Below, in pieces: positions 51,644 to 61,317 of a stretch of 64,000 nucleotides of DNA. Source of the stretch: Bacterioplanoides sp965219715 (GTDB lineage Bacteria > Pseudomonadota > Gammaproteobacteria > Pseudomonadales > Oceanobacteraceae). Position numbers and translations under genes: made by a program. The stretch's first letter is position 1; each line of letters starts with the position of its first letter. The notes under the pieces are model-generated. The model saw nothing but the letters and a program-made list of their open reading frames with translations. It made no database searches and was not told the origin of the DNA. The stretch spans positions 1,426,001 to 1,490,000 of the forward strand of contig NZ_OZ244785.1 in NCBI RefSeq assembly GCF_965219715.1. Direction: 5' to 3'.

Positions 51644-53059
51644 TTAATCTGCAATCCTCAGCGGAATAAACATCGCCGCGCCACGGCGGACAATGCGCAT
51701 AGGCACGCTGCGGTTCTTTGGTAATGATTTTACGACTTTCTCGAAATCGGCAACGGAGCGAACCGATTCACCATAAATCATGGTAATCACATCACCGTTC
51801 ACCAGCCCGGCAAACGCCGCCGGCCCTTGCTTAACTTCTTTAACAACCACACCATCGCCGGTCTTATTGCGCTGCTTGTCAGACAATTCAGCAACCACAA
51901 CACCTAAACGATTACTTTCAGACTGCTGCGGACCGGTGTTATGGGCCAGCTCAACACCATCCCCATCCGGCAAAGTGCCAATAGTGATGTTTAATAGCTT
52001 GCGCTTACCGTTGCGCACCACTTTTACTTTCGCTTTCGTGCCCGGCTTCACACGTCCAACCTGATGCGGCAGATCCGACGACAAGAAAATTTCCTTGCCG
52101 TTAAAGTGAGTAATAATATCGCCGTTTTCCAGTCCGCCAGCCTGCGCCGGGCTGTTTGGTACAACCTGAGCGACCAGCGCACCTGCAGCTTTATCAAGCC
52201 CAAATGACTCAGCCAGATCTTTGTTGACCTCCTGAATGACAACACCCAACCAGCCACGGCTGACTTTGCCTTTTTCTTTCAGCTGCTCAGCAACATTCAT
52301 GGCGACGTTCATCGGAATCGCAAAGGATACGCCCATAAAACCACCTGAGCGGGTATAAATCTGCGAATTGATACCCACAACCTCGCCTTCCAGATTAAAC
52401 AGCGGACCACCGGAATTACCCGGGTTAATCGCCACATCGGTCTGAATAAAGGGTACATAGTTCTCATTCGGCAAGCTGCGGCCTTTCGCCGATACGATGC
52501 CCGCAGTTACTGAGTAATCGAAGCCAAACGGTGAGCCAATGGCAACCACCCATTCGCCGACTTCGAGCTTATCGGAATCCCCCAAATCAACCGTCGGCAG
52601 ATCTTCGGCGTCCACTTTCAGCAACGCCAGATCGCTGCTTGGATCTGCGCCAATCAGTTCTGCGGTTAATTCGCGACGATCATTGAGGCGTACGATGATT
52701 TCATCGGCGCCCTGAATCACGTGATTGTTGGTTAACAGATAACCGTCTTCAGAGATAATAAAACCGGAGCCCAGTGATGATTTTTCTTGCTGTCCGCCGC
52801 GCGGTCCATGAGGGTTCTGACCATAAGGCATTGGCTGGCCGAAGAAATGTCGAAATATTTCCGGCACGTCTTCCGGCAAACCATAGCGCTGCATCATGTT
52901 GCGCTGGTCCTGATGCTGGATGGTGGAAATATTAACCACCGCAGGAGAGGTTTCTTTCACCAGATCACGAAAATCCGGTAAAGCGGCGTTTACCGCCGTA
53001 GCCATTAGAGAAAAGAGAACAGCAATACTGACAGGTATTGCCCGAAGCCATTGCGACAT
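51644..53059 (-). CDS. mucD: Periplasmic serine protease MucD/DegP-like
   Basis: 471 residues from ATG 53059 (GGGGATAT upstream); signal peptide to about ATAVNA25. Catalytic triad motifs: His in LTNNHVIQGADE, Asp in SSDLALLKVD, Ser in NPGNSGGPLFN. Two PDZ domains follow (about 265-355 and 375-470). It degrades misfolded envelope proteins and damps sigma-E signalling. Fourth member of the algU-mucA-mucB-rseC-mucD cluster. Confidence 0.93.
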   Translation of the reverse strand: MSQWLRAIPVSIAVLFSLMATAVNAALPDFRDLVKETSPAVVNISTIQHQDQRNMMQRYGLPEDVPEIFRHFFGQPMPYGQNPHGPRGGQQEKSSLGSGFIISEDGYLLTNNHVIQGADEIIVRLNDRRELTAELIGADPSSDLALLKVDAEDLPTVDLGDSDKLEVGEWVVAIGSPFGFDYSVTAGIVSAKGRSLPNENYVPFIQTDVAINPGNSGGPLFNLEGEVVGINSQIYTRSGGFMGVSFAIPMNVAMNVAEQLKEKGKVSRGWLGVVIQEVNKDLAESFGLDKAAGALVAQVVPNSPAQAGGLENGDIITHFNGKEIFLSSDLPHQVGRVKPGTKAKVKVVRNGKRKLLNITIGTLPDGDGVELAHNTGPQQSESNRLGVVVAELSDKQRNKTGDGVVVKEVKQGPAAFAGLVNGDVITMIYGESVRSVADFEKVVKSLPKNRSVPMRIVRRGAAMFIPLRIAD

Positions 53060-53171
53060 AGATATCCCCGCGTCACTTAAACCATTGGTAACTAAGGGAT
53101 AAAGATGGCTCACCCGAAGGGGTTTGTCATGTATAAAAAAGTAAGAGAGTGCGAACCTATGGCAAGGGTTT

Positions 53172-53612
53172 TCAGAAAACCTGCTCTACCGGAATATGGT
53201 TGCAGGCTTCTTTAAACTGCGGCTGCCAGACGTCTTTTTTCTGCTCTGAAATGGTTTTAGCAACCCAGAAGCCAGCCAATAAGCCGCCTAAGCCGGCCAC
53301 CAGTGAACCTGTTTCGCCCGCGAAAAGATGTCCAATCACTGCGAACAACAACAGTCCCAACATTGGCATGCCATAAAGCACCAGAGCACTCATCGCCAGA
53401 CTGCCTTCCGGTAAGGTTAAGGTCGCTTGTTCGCCAATCCGGAAATCTTTATCCGTCGGAACCCAGAGACGCATTTTACGTCCGAGTTTACTCAGGGAGT
53501 GCTGCCCACATCCACTGCGGGCATTGCAGGATGAGCAGGCACTTTGTTGCATGGCTTCAACCCAAACACCACGCTTACCCAACTCAACAATTTCGACAAT
53601 TTCCTGACTCAA
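53172..53612 (-). CDS. rseC: SoxR-reducing system / RseC family membrane protein
   Basis: About 146 residues from TTG 53612; a TTG at 53639 is also possible. CSSCNARSGCGQHSL (four Cys) at the N-terminus is the RseC signature, followed by two membrane helices (MSALVLYGMPMLGLLLFAVIG and SLVAGLGGLLAGFWVAK). In E. coli RseC modulates sigma-E and helps reduce SoxR. Located between mucB and mucD. Confidence 0.9.
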   Translation of the reverse strand: MSQEIVEIVELGKRGVWVEAMQQSACSSCNARSGCGQHSLSKLGRKMRLWVPTDKDFRIGEQATLTLPEGSLAMSALVLYGMPMLGLLLFAVIGHLFAGETGSLVAGLGGLLAGFWVAKTISEQKKDVWQPQFKEACNHIPVEQVF

Positions 53613-53648
53613 GAGCTTAACCCGGACTACTGAAAACAAAGCGCCATT

Positions 53649-54629
53649 TTATTGCGGTACGACCGAAGCTGCAATTTTCTCGGCGGTCATCAAAGGAACC
53701 TCACCAACGACGGTAATACGGTACTTGCCCATATCGGTTGTCAGGTAACGCACCACAGCGGAAGTTGGACCCCATTGCTGGCTGAGGCCTGACATAATCT
53801 GTTTTTCATCAGCCTGGTCGACAAAAAGGGTGATGGCCGCCAGGCCGTCGGTATACATCAGGGTGGTTAACGAACCATCCAGCTTCTTCGAAGAGCTGAC
53901 ACGCTTCACCTGGCTCGCGGTTTCCATAAAGCCACGCGGAACCCAGCCAAGCTGCCAGTCCGAAGCCTGCAGTTGTGGCTCTGATGCTTCATGCCCCATC
54001 AGGTGAGACGCCACTCGATGTCCGCTGCTCTCTGGTTCAAATGCTGCTGCCGGGATCGCTTCACCTATCTCGATATCAGCAAACTGAAACCGTTCAAGCA
54101 CCTTACCCTGAGCATTAACCAGATCAGATCGCAATAACAATCCGCTATCCTCATCCAGCCATAAACGATAGCCGTAGCGGTAGTTGTCCTGTGGTGATAA
54201 CAATACTTTCTGAGTTGATCGGCCAGCAATACGCTCCCCCTGTTCCAGTCCCAGGCGGTAATAAGAGTCAATTGCTCCACTCTGGTGGACGAAGCCCTGA
54301 GACAGTGGATTCTGATGGCTTTCGAGACGCATTACATGCTCACCCGGATGAATACAGGTGATGTCATGGCCTTTACGCACAACCTCTCTGGGTTCACCAG
54401 TGAGATGCAACAGGCGCTCGTATTCAACACCGTTCATCACACCGTGGGTGATTTGCAGCGTTTCCCAATGCTGATCATTCCCGTAAATCAGCACGCCCTG
54501 ATAGTTCTGTTCCTTAAATGCATGAGACATGCGATCCAGCCAGCCACGGGCATCCAGTGACTGGGGCAAGGCCTGACCAGCCTGCGCTACGATGAGCATC
54601 AGGCCGGCCAACAACTTCGGCAAGGACAC
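53649..54629 (-). CDS. rseB: Sigma-E regulator RseB/MucB
   Basis: 326 residues from GTG 54629, preceded by AAGGTGA at good spacing; GTG 54638 is the alternative. Signal peptide to about VAQAGQA. GWLDRMSHAFKEQNYQGVLIYGNDQHWETLQITHG and the C-terminal MucB_RseB_C domain (LGWVPRGFMETASQ) are present. It binds the periplasmic part of RseA and senses lipopolysaccharide/lipoprotein stress. Confidence 0.93.
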   Translation of the reverse strand: MSLPKLLAGLMLIVAQAGQALPQSLDARGWLDRMSHAFKEQNYQGVLIYGNDQHWETLQITHGVMNGVEYERLLHLTGEPREVVRKGHDITCIHPGEHVMRLESHQNPLSQGFVHQSGAIDSYYRLGLEQGERIAGRSTQKVLLSPQDNYRYGYRLWLDEDSGLLLRSDLVNAQGKVLERFQFADIEIGEAIPAAAFEPESSGHRVASHLMGHEASEPQLQASDWQLGWVPRGFMETASQVKRVSSSKKLDGSLTTLMYTDGLAAITLFVDQADEKQIMSGLSQQWGPTSAVVRYLTTDMGKYRITVVGEVPLMTAEKIAASVVPQ

Positions 54630-54639
54630 TAACTTCACC

Positions 54640-55296
54640 TTACTTTTCCGCGTTAACAGCATCAGTATTGGTTTTATCCTGAAAATCCACTTTTGCGTCG
54701 GTGTCTGCGGTATCTGAGCCAGGTTCTTCGAAGCTTGCTACACGGGCAAATGGCATCATGCCGCGGCCCGTATTCAGAGCAGCGTTTTCAGTATGCTGCA
54801 GTACATATTCCTGCAATTTGCGTTGTGCCTGCTCCAGTTCAGCGGCATCCGCAGCATTATTTGCCGCAACCTGTTCAACGGTTTCACTGGCCTGTTGGGT
54901 TTCAGCAACCAGATCCTGCTGTTGAATATCATGATTGAGACGCACACCCAGCAACACAGCAATGGTCACAGAAGCAGCAACCGCAGCAGACGCCATCCAG
55001 TTAATGCCGCGTTTCGCCTGAGGGCCCGGCGCATTCTCCTGTTTCAGATCCTGAGAGTCCTGCAATGCCGGCACTTCATCCATTGGCTCGCCTTCGATTG
55101 CCTGCATAATTCCACGCGATAAATCGGTGGCAGCAACCGGCTCATCACGCATCAGGGAGCCAATCATTTGATAACGCTGCCAGCTTTCGCGCAATTCGTT
55201 ATCTTGCTCAACCTGATTGAGAATCCGGCGCACTTCCAGCTCATCGGTCTCACCATCAACCAGTGCCGACAAAGATTCTTTAATTCTATCGTTCAT
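54640..55296 (-). CDS. rseA: Anti-sigma factor RseA/MucA
   Basis: 218 residues. N-terminal anti-sigma domain (SLSALVDGETDELEVRRILNQVEQDNELRESWQRYQMIGSLMRDE), one membrane helix at about 100-121 (ASAAVAASVTIAVLLGV), then a periplasmic domain ending MPFARVASFEEP. It holds sigma-E at the membrane until cleaved. 45 bp after algU. Confidence 0.94.
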   Translation of the reverse strand: MNDRIKESLSALVDGETDELEVRRILNQVEQDNELRESWQRYQMIGSLMRDEPVAATDLSRGIMQAIEGEPMDEVPALQDSQDLKQENAPGPQAKRGINWMASAAVAASVTIAVLLGVRLNHDIQQQDLVAETQQASETVEQVAANNAADAAELEQAQRKLQEYVLQHTENAALNTGRGMMPFARVASFEEPGSDTADTDAKVDFQDKTNTDAVNAEK

Positions 55297-55340
55297 ATTT
55301 CACCTTCCAGATATCAGCTCTTTTTTTCTGCTGTTTGTGC

Positions 55341-55928
55341 TTAAGCGCTGGCACTTAACAGCGGCTGCATTTTTTTGTCGATTGCTTCCCTTGCGCGGAA
55401 AATGCGCGAGCGAACCGTTCCAATCGGGCAATCCATTACCTCGGCTATTTCTTCGTAACTCATGCCGTCTATTTCACGTAAGGTGACGGCCATTTTTAAT
55501 TCTTCTGGCAAGTTTTCGATGGCATCAAACACCACCTTTTGCAGTTGATCGCGGTGTAACAGATTATCCGGGGTTGCCACATCTTTCATATGAGACTCAT
55601 CTGCAAAGAACTCTGCGTCTTCCAGGTCCACATCATTGGTGGGCGTTTTCCGTCCACGGCTAACCAGATGGTTTTTCGCGGTATTGACCGCAATCCGGTA
55701 CATCCAGGTATAAAACGCACTCTCACCACGAAAGTTAGGCAATGCCCGGAACGCTTTAATAAACGCTTCCTGAGTAACATCCTGAGCTTCCGCGTGATCA
55801 TTGATAAAGCGTCCAACCAAAGCCAGAATCTTGTGCTGATACTTGATTACCAGCAGGTCAAAGGCTCTGCGATCACCTTTCTGAACCCGCGCAACAAGTT
55901 GTCGATCGGTTTGTTGTTGATCTGTCAT
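55341..55928 (-). CDS. rpoE: Extracytoplasmic sigma factor RpoE/AlgU
   Basis: 195 residues from ATG 55928; the frame extends to 55982 but E. coli RpoE length and the TDQ...LVARVQKGDRRAFDLLVIKYQHKI start favour this ATG. Region 2 (AQDVTQEAFIKAFRALPNFRGESAFYTWMYRIAVNTAKNHL) and region 4 (LREIDGMSYEEIAEVMDCPIGTVRSRIFRAREAI) are clear. It drives the envelope-stress response. A matching autoregulatory promoter lies at 56024-56050. Confidence 0.96.
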   Translation of the reverse strand: MTDQQQTDRQLVARVQKGDRRAFDLLVIKYQHKILALVGRFINDHAEAQDVTQEAFIKAFRALPNFRGESAFYTWMYRIAVNTAKNHLVSRGRKTPTNDVDLEDAEFFADESHMKDVATPDNLLHRDQLQKVVFDAIENLPEELKMAVTLREIDGMSYEEIAEVMDCPIGTVRSRIFRAREAIDKKMQPLLSASA

Positions 55929-56023
55929 GCTGTTATCCGCTGTCATCCGCCCCTGTTGCACAGCTACCGCTACACTTGCCAATTCTCATCTCCTTCACAT
56001 CTTATACGATGCCTTACGGACTA

Positions 56024-56050
56024 TAAGAATGAGCTTTTCCGGAAAAGTTC
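56024..56050 (-). promoter_or_regulatory. Sigma-E autoregulatory promoter of rpoE
   Basis: On the minus strand GAACTT (56050-56045), 16-nt spacer, TCTTA (56028-56024), close to the sigma-E consensus GAACTT-N16/17-TCTGA, about 96 bp upstream of the rpoE ATG. Confidence 0.8.
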
Positions 56051-56125
56051 CCGAGCAGTTGTGCACTTTTCATAAGATACCGGTGAAAGTATAGTGCGCA
56101 GCAGTTAAAACGAAGAATCTGATAC

Positions 56126-57730
56126 ATGACTCAATCACTGTCTTACGATGTGGTCATCATCGGCAGCGGCGCTGCTGGCCTGACCTTAGCCCTTTCTTTG
56201 CCAGACCATATGCAGGTTGCGGTGATCAGCAAAGACCGCCTGGACGCTGGCTCAACCCGCTGGGCGCAAGGTGGCGTTGCCGCGGTACTGGACGAAGAAG
56301 ACAGTGTTGAAGCCCATGTGAATGACACGCTTGTGGCAGGCGCTGGCCTGTGCCACGAGCCCAGCGTGCAGTTTACGGTGGAGAACTCGACTGAAGCGAT
56401 TCAGTGGCTGATCGACATTGGTGTGCCATTTACACAGGACGGCGACAAGTTTCATCTGACCCGCGAGGGTGGCCACAGTGCCCGTCGCATTATCCACGCA
56501 GCCGACGCCACCGGCCATGCCATTTCTGACACGTTATTAAAACGAGCAGAAGAAAAAGCCAACCTGACGCTGTTGCATAACTACATTGCCATTGATCTGA
56601 TCACTCGTGAGAAGCTCGGGCTCGAGGGCCAGGGCTGTATCGGTGCGTATTTCCTCAATAACCAGAACGGCGAGGTCGACACCATCTCAGCCCACGCCGT
56701 GGTGTTAGCAACTGGCGGAGCGAGCAAAGCTTATCTGTACACCAGCAACCCCGATGGCGCTTCCGGTGATGGTATCGCTATGGCGTTTCGCGCCGGTTGT
56801 AGGGTGGCCAATATGGAATTTAACCAATTCCATCCGACCTGCTTGTACCACCCTCAGGCTAAATCGTTTCTGATTACCGAAGCGGTTCGTGGTGAAGGTG
56901 GCCGCTTATTGCTGCCGGATGGTCAGCCTTTTATGCAACACTTTGATGAGCGAAAAGAACTGGCTCCACGCGATATCGTTGCCCGCGCCATCGACCATGA
57001 AATGAAGCGTCTGGGCGCCGATTGTCTGTTTCTCGACATCAGCCACAAACCGGCTGATTTTATCAAAGAGCATTTTCCGACGATTCACGAACGCTGCCTG
57101 CAATTAGGCATCGATATCACCAAAGATCCGATTCCGGTGGTTCCTGCCGCGCATTACACCTGTGGTGGCGTAGTCACCGACAACTTTGGCAGAACCGATA
57201 TTCCCGACCTGTATGCCGTTGGCGAAGTCGCCTCTACCGGTCTGCACGGTGCCAATCGCCTGGCCAGTAATTCTCTGCTCGAATGCCTGGTGTATGCCCG
57301 CTCGGCGGCACAACACATCAGTGCCAATATCGATCTGAACAGCGAGGTGCCTGCGGCCCCGGTATGGGATTCGAGCCAGGTAACCGACTCCGATGAAGCG
57401 GTGGTTATTTCCCATAACTGGGATGAGTTGCGTCGTTTTATGTGGGACTACGTGGGCATTGTCCGCACCACAAAACGCTTGTTACGGGCTAAACATCGGG
57501 TGAAGCTGCTGCGTCAGGAAATTCAGGAGTTTTACAGCAGCCACCATATCAGTAACGACTTGCTGGAATTGCGTAACCTGGTGGACGTGGCCGATGTCAT
57601 TATCCGCTCGGCGCTGTTACGGAAAGAAAGCCGTGGATTGCATTACAGTCGCGACTATCCGGAACCACTGCCACGTGCATTTGATACCGTGCTGACGCCG
57701 AAATATCTGAACGAGCTGGGTGAGTTATAA
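56126..57730 (+). CDS. nadB: L-aspartate oxidase
   Basis: 534 residues. FAD loop DVVIIGSGAAGLTLALSL, TRWAQGGVAAVL, HTREGGHS as LTREGGHSARRI, and HPTCLYHP and YTCGGVVTD with the catalytic Arg/His residues. First step of quinolinate and NAD synthesis. Divergent from rpoE, the conserved order. Confidence 0.96.
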   Translation: MTQSLSYDVVIIGSGAAGLTLALSLPDHMQVAVISKDRLDAGSTRWAQGGVAAVLDEEDSVEAHVNDTLVAGAGLCHEPSVQFTVENSTEAIQWLIDIGVPFTQDGDKFHLTREGGHSARRIIHAADATGHAISDTLLKRAEEKANLTLLHNYIAIDLITREKLGLEGQGCIGAYFLNNQNGEVDTISAHAVVLATGGASKAYLYTSNPDGASGDGIAMAFRAGCRVANMEFNQFHPTCLYHPQAKSFLITEAVRGEGGRLLLPDGQPFMQHFDERKELAPRDIVARAIDHEMKRLGADCLFLDISHKPADFIKEHFPTIHERCLQLGIDITKDPIPVVPAAHYTCGGVVTDNFGRTDIPDLYAVGEVASTGLHGANRLASNSLLECLVYARSAAQHISANIDLNSEVPAAPVWDSSQVTDSDEAVVISHNWDELRRFMWDYVGIVRTTKRLLRAKHRVKLLRQEIQEFYSSHHISNDLLELRNLVDVADVIIRSALLRKESRGLHYSRDYPEPLPRAFDTVLTPKYLNELGEL

Positions 57731-57753
57731 ACTCAGTCAGGTGTTATGTGAGG

Positions 57754-58155
57754 CTAGAGGCTGCCATAAAGCGCTGCTTTCAACTGCCTGAATTCGTCCT
57801 CACTGGCGAAACTGTCTCGCCGTAGAATCAGGCGATTCCAGGGCCAGAATGACCAACACAGAATAATCACATCTGCTCGCCGGACAGATCCTGCTTGCCA
57901 GGAAACTGCTTCGCGCTGGCCGGATTTTTCAATCCACCAGCTGTACTGGTTATCCAGCATTTGATAGCCAAGGCGCCAGTTAAGTTGATGCCTGCCACGA
58001 TGGATTTGCCAGACAACAAAAACAGTCGCCAGCAATCCTGTCAGCACAGCCGTAGCGGGCGAGCTCATCGCCACGACGGCCGTTAACAGCAACAGCGCCA
58101 GTACATCCCGGCGCTGCTGTTGCTTCGATGATTTAACCTGCCACTCAGCGTGCAC
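57754..58155 (-). CDS. ygfX: YgfX/CptA-like membrane protein
   Basis: 133 residues, basic N-terminus then two helices (about 18-48), and the YgfX C-terminal pattern RRADVIILCWSFWPWNRLILRRDS. It overlaps sdhE by 11 bp. YgfX was first described as a toxin paired with SdhE (CptAB), but SdhE is now known as a flavinylation factor. Confidence 0.85.
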   Translation of the reverse strand: MHAEWQVKSSKQQQRRDVLALLLLTAVVAMSSPATAVLTGLLATVFVVWQIHRGRHQLNWRLGYQMLDNQYSWWIEKSGQREAVSWQAGSVRRADVIILCWSFWPWNRLILRRDSFASEDEFRQLKAALYGSL

Positions 58156-58420
58156 GAGTGCGCGAATGCTCGCGAACCATCAGAACGATTTTTTCCATTT
58201 CCGGATCTTCCGGAGTTTTGTGTTCCATAAACCAGGTAAACAGGTCTGGGTCTTCACGGTCGAGCAACGCCAGATAACGATCTTTATCTTCACGGCTCAG
58301 GCCAGGGAAAGCTTCTTCAGCGAAAGGTAATAACAAAACATCCAGTTCCAGCATGCCACGACGGCTGTGCCAGGCGGTGCGTTTGTTTTCAATAGCTTCA
58401 GGGCTGGTTTGATCGGTCAC
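58145..58420 (-). CDS. sdhE: FAD assembly factor SdhE
   Basis: 91 residues. WHSRRGMLELDVLLLPFAEEAFPGLS contains the RRGM(L/K)ELD motif needed for covalent flavin attachment to SdhA. Typical length. Confidence 0.94.
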   Translation of the reverse strand: MTDQTSPEAIENKRTAWHSRRGMLELDVLLLPFAEEAFPGLSREDKDRYLALLDREDPDLFTWFMEHKTPEDPEMEKIVLMVREHSRTRAR

Positions 58421-58548
58421 AGGATACTCCTCTTACAGTTGCGGCATTATACCACTGCAATGGCCTAATAAAGCCATACCCTTTTTGGCGTTATGCCCGC
58501 GGCGAAGATGGAGTAAACTGCTGCTTTTTAACTGAAACCATTTTTGCC

Positions 58549-59529
58549 ATGTCACAGATTTTCGATACAGCACTGCAATCAGGCTGTTTTGTTGCTGAAA
58601 ACAGCAGTGATCAACAACTTCCTGCCCACAGCTGGTTAGCGCAGTTTTCTTTGTTGCGTATCGAAGGACCCGACAGCGAACGCTTCCTTCAGGGCCAGCT
58701 GACCTGTGATGTGGCTAAGTTAGCTGCTGATCAATGGAGTCTGGGTGCTTGCTGCACGGCGAAAGGACGTATGGTTGCGAATTTCGTCATTGTCCGGGAC
58801 CCGGCCGATGGTTACTGGCTACGCCTGCCAACGGCTCAGGTTGACGCCCTGATTCAGCACTTGAAGAAATACGCGGTGTTTTTTAAAGCACAGCTGACCG
58901 ACCTTTCTGCTAGCCACAAAATTGTTGCTTTAATTCCGGCACAGCAGCCTGCTGCTGAGCAACTCGACAGTGAGGCTATCATCAGCCAACGCTCTCTGAG
59001 CTGGTCAGAACAGGGAGCCGAACTGTCCTATCACGATGGCCGCAAAGAGTACTGGCTCATCAATGATAATGCCGAGCAAAAGCTAACCAGCGAGGCACTG
59101 TGCGACTCGAAACACTGGCAGCTGTTTGATATCAACCTAGCCACTATCTGGGTCGACACCAACACACGTGAACATTGGATTCCGCAAAACATCGACTGGC
59201 AGCTGCAAGGCGGCGTTAGTTTCAGTAAAGGCTGTTATACCGGTCAGGAGATTGTTGCGCGGCTGCAGTACCTGGGCAAAGCGAAAAAAGCGCTGTATCG
59301 GATCAGCACTCAGGAGTCACAACCGTTGGCCATTCTGAGTGAACTAAAAACCGCAGAAGGCCGCTCAATTGGTGAACTGTGCAGCTGGTCTGACAATCAG
59401 GGGCTGGCTTTGTTAACCATCACTGAAGGGCTGGAACAGGTACTACTGGTAACAGAAAGTTCGGAAATTCCGCTCAGTATCGAAAAGCTCTCCTATACTC
59501 AAGAGCAGGAAAACACCACCGACGCCTGA
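58549..59529 (+). CDS. ygfZ: tRNA-modifying/Fe-S protein YgfZ (GcvT-like)
   Basis: 326 residues. FLQGQLTCDVAKL and the key KGCYTGQEIVARLQYLGKAKK (KGCYxGQE) define the folate-binding YgfZ family, which supports Fe-S enzymes such as MiaB. Divergent from sdhE, as is common. Confidence 0.93.
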   Translation: MSQIFDTALQSGCFVAENSSDQQLPAHSWLAQFSLLRIEGPDSERFLQGQLTCDVAKLAADQWSLGACCTAKGRMVANFVIVRDPADGYWLRLPTAQVDALIQHLKKYAVFFKAQLTDLSASHKIVALIPAQQPAAEQLDSEAIISQRSLSWSEQGAELSYHDGRKEYWLINDNAEQKLTSEALCDSKHWQLFDINLATIWVDTNTREHWIPQNIDWQLQGGVSFSKGCYTGQEIVARLQYLGKAKKALYRISTQESQPLAILSELKTAEGRSIGELCSWSDNQGLALLTITEGLEQVLLVTESSEIPLSIEKLSYTQEQENTTDA

Positions 59530-59568
59530 CCTGAATCCGGGCGTCGTTCGTTGCAGAGAGACGCCCAA

Positions 59569-60411
59569 ATGACCACAGATCTGGCCAAGCAGGTTAAAGA
59601 CGACATCGTCGCTCAGATTAAGAACGATGAACTCGTATTACCAACCCTGCCGGAAATTGCCCTGAAAGTAAGGGAAGTCGCCGAAGACCCCAACGCCACC
59701 ATTGATGATTTATGTGAAATCATTGCCCGTGATCCAGCGTTAAGTGCCCGGGTCATCAAAGTTACCAACAGCCCATTGTTGCGTTCCAGTATGCCGGTGG
59801 ACGACCTGGTGACAGCGGTATCCCGCCTCGGTATCGATTTCACTTCCAATCTGGCCATTGGCCTGGCAATGGAACAAATGTTTCAGGCCACCCACGATAT
59901 GATCGATAAGCGGATGCGCGCTTGCTGGTCACGGGCGATGGAGATTGCCGCCACGGCTCAGGTATTGGCCCGCCATTACACGCGCCTGAAACCAGACCAG
60001 GCGATGCTTGCGGGTCTGATTCATCAGATTGGTATCCTGCCGATTCTGGCGTATGCCGAAAACCATGAAAATCTGTTGGCCGACAGTATCTCACTGGATA
60101 AAGTCATCGAACGCTTACACCCGGCATTAGGCAGTTATATCCTGCGCAGCTGGGAGTTTCCCGCCGAAATTGTTTCAGTTCCGAAGCACTACCTCGATCA
60201 GAGTTACGACAGCACCGAGGTCAGCTATGTCGACCTGGTTCAGGTCGCAACCTTCCAGAGCTATGCCGACACCGATCACCGCCTAGGCAGCATTGATCGC
60301 AGCTCTCTGGGTTCATTCAAACGCCTTGGCCTGGATGCCGACGAAGAAGTCACCCAGTGGGAAGCATTAAGTGAAGAAGTTGATGCCACCCAGGCGGCCA
60401 TTGCCGGATAA
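59569..60411 (+). CDS. HDOD-domain protein 1
   Basis: 280 residues from ATG 59569. The HDOD domain (about 20-220) has LPTLPEIALKVREVAEDPNATIDDLCEIIARDPALSARVIKVTNSPLL, IGLAMEQMF and LIHQIGILPIL. HDOD proteins are non-catalytic HD relatives that act in signalling, often with c-di-GMP or as scaffolds. A paralogue follows after 17 bp. Confidence 0.88.
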   Translation: MTTDLAKQVKDDIVAQIKNDELVLPTLPEIALKVREVAEDPNATIDDLCEIIARDPALSARVIKVTNSPLLRSSMPVDDLVTAVSRLGIDFTSNLAIGLAMEQMFQATHDMIDKRMRACWSRAMEIAATAQVLARHYTRLKPDQAMLAGLIHQIGILPILAYAENHENLLADSISLDKVIERLHPALGSYILRSWEFPAEIVSVPKHYLDQSYDSTEVSYVDLVQVATFQSYADTDHRLGSIDRSSLGSFKRLGLDADEEVTQWEALSEEVDATQAAIAG

Positions 60412-60428
60412 CAAGGGACCAAACAACC

Positions 60429-61238
60429 ATGACCCAGGATTTAACCCCTCAGGCCATTATGCGCGAAATTTTACAGCAGGTTGAATCAGGAGAGCTGACG
60501 CTTCCAACCCTGCCGTCGATGGCGCAGAAAATTCTCAAAGCAAGCCAGGACGACTCCCTGACAACCGAGTCGCTGACCAACCTGATAGAACAGGACCCGG
60601 CCATTGCTGCACACCTGGTTCGTATTGCTAACAGCCCACTGGTTGGCAGCAAAGTAGATATCACGGATCTGAAAACAGCGATTGGTTTATTTGGTGTGAG
60701 TTATTGCAGCCAGCTGGCCATCAGTCTGGCACTGAAGCAGTTATTTCGCGCACGCCACAAAAACATATCCGGGTTAATCGAAAAAACCTGGGAGCAATCT
60801 TCACGACTGGCCAGCTTATGTATGGTTATGGCGAAGGATTACAACATTAATCCAGGCAGTGCCTACCTGGCGGGTTTATTACACAAAATTGGTGCCTTAC
60901 CCATTTTACGCTGGCTGGATAATCAGGATTCCATCCCCCTGACATCCGCGCAAATTCAGCAACTACTGGATGAGCACCAGGCACAACTGGCCGAACAGTT
61001 ATTGGATGACTGGCAGTTCCCACCGTCATTGTGTTCCGTACCACACAATTACCTGAATATGGATCATAACGGTAAAGACAGCGCCGACCTTACCGACCTG
61101 GTGGCCAGCGCTTACTTCTTTTTATCAGAGCAGAAAAAAGACTGGCAGGATTGCAAAGTGCTGGAGCGGATGGGGGTAACCACAGAAGAAATTCAGAAAC
61201 GTATGATGGCCTGGCAAACCAAAGCTGCCAGCGCCTGA
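60429..61238 (+). CDS. HDOD-domain protein 2
   Basis: 269 residues. LPTLPSMAQKILKASQDDSLTTESLTNLIEQDPAIAAHLVRIANSPLV matches the preceding gene; SLALKQLF and LLHKIGALPIL follow. A tandem duplication, diverged in sequence, in the same probable operon. Confidence 0.87.
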   Translation: MTQDLTPQAIMREILQQVESGELTLPTLPSMAQKILKASQDDSLTTESLTNLIEQDPAIAAHLVRIANSPLVGSKVDITDLKTAIGLFGVSYCSQLAISLALKQLFRARHKNISGLIEKTWEQSSRLASLCMVMAKDYNINPGSAYLAGLLHKIGALPILRWLDNQDSIPLTSAQIQQLLDEHQAQLAEQLLDDWQFPPSLCSVPHNYLNMDHNGKDSADLTDLVASAYFFLSEQKKDWQDCKVLERMGVTTEEIQKRMMAWQTKAASA

Positions 61239-61286
61239 ATACTTTATTTATTGTTTAACCTATATTGATCGTTTAACCGATTCCGG

Positions 61287-61305
61287 AGCAGGCCCAAGGC
61301 CTGCT
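61287..61305. terminator. Possible convergent terminator
   Basis: AGCAGGCC-caa-GGCCTGCT, an 8-bp perfect stem between convergent genes, without a long T-run. Confidence 0.45.
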
Positions 61306-61317
61306 TCTCAGCAGTGT

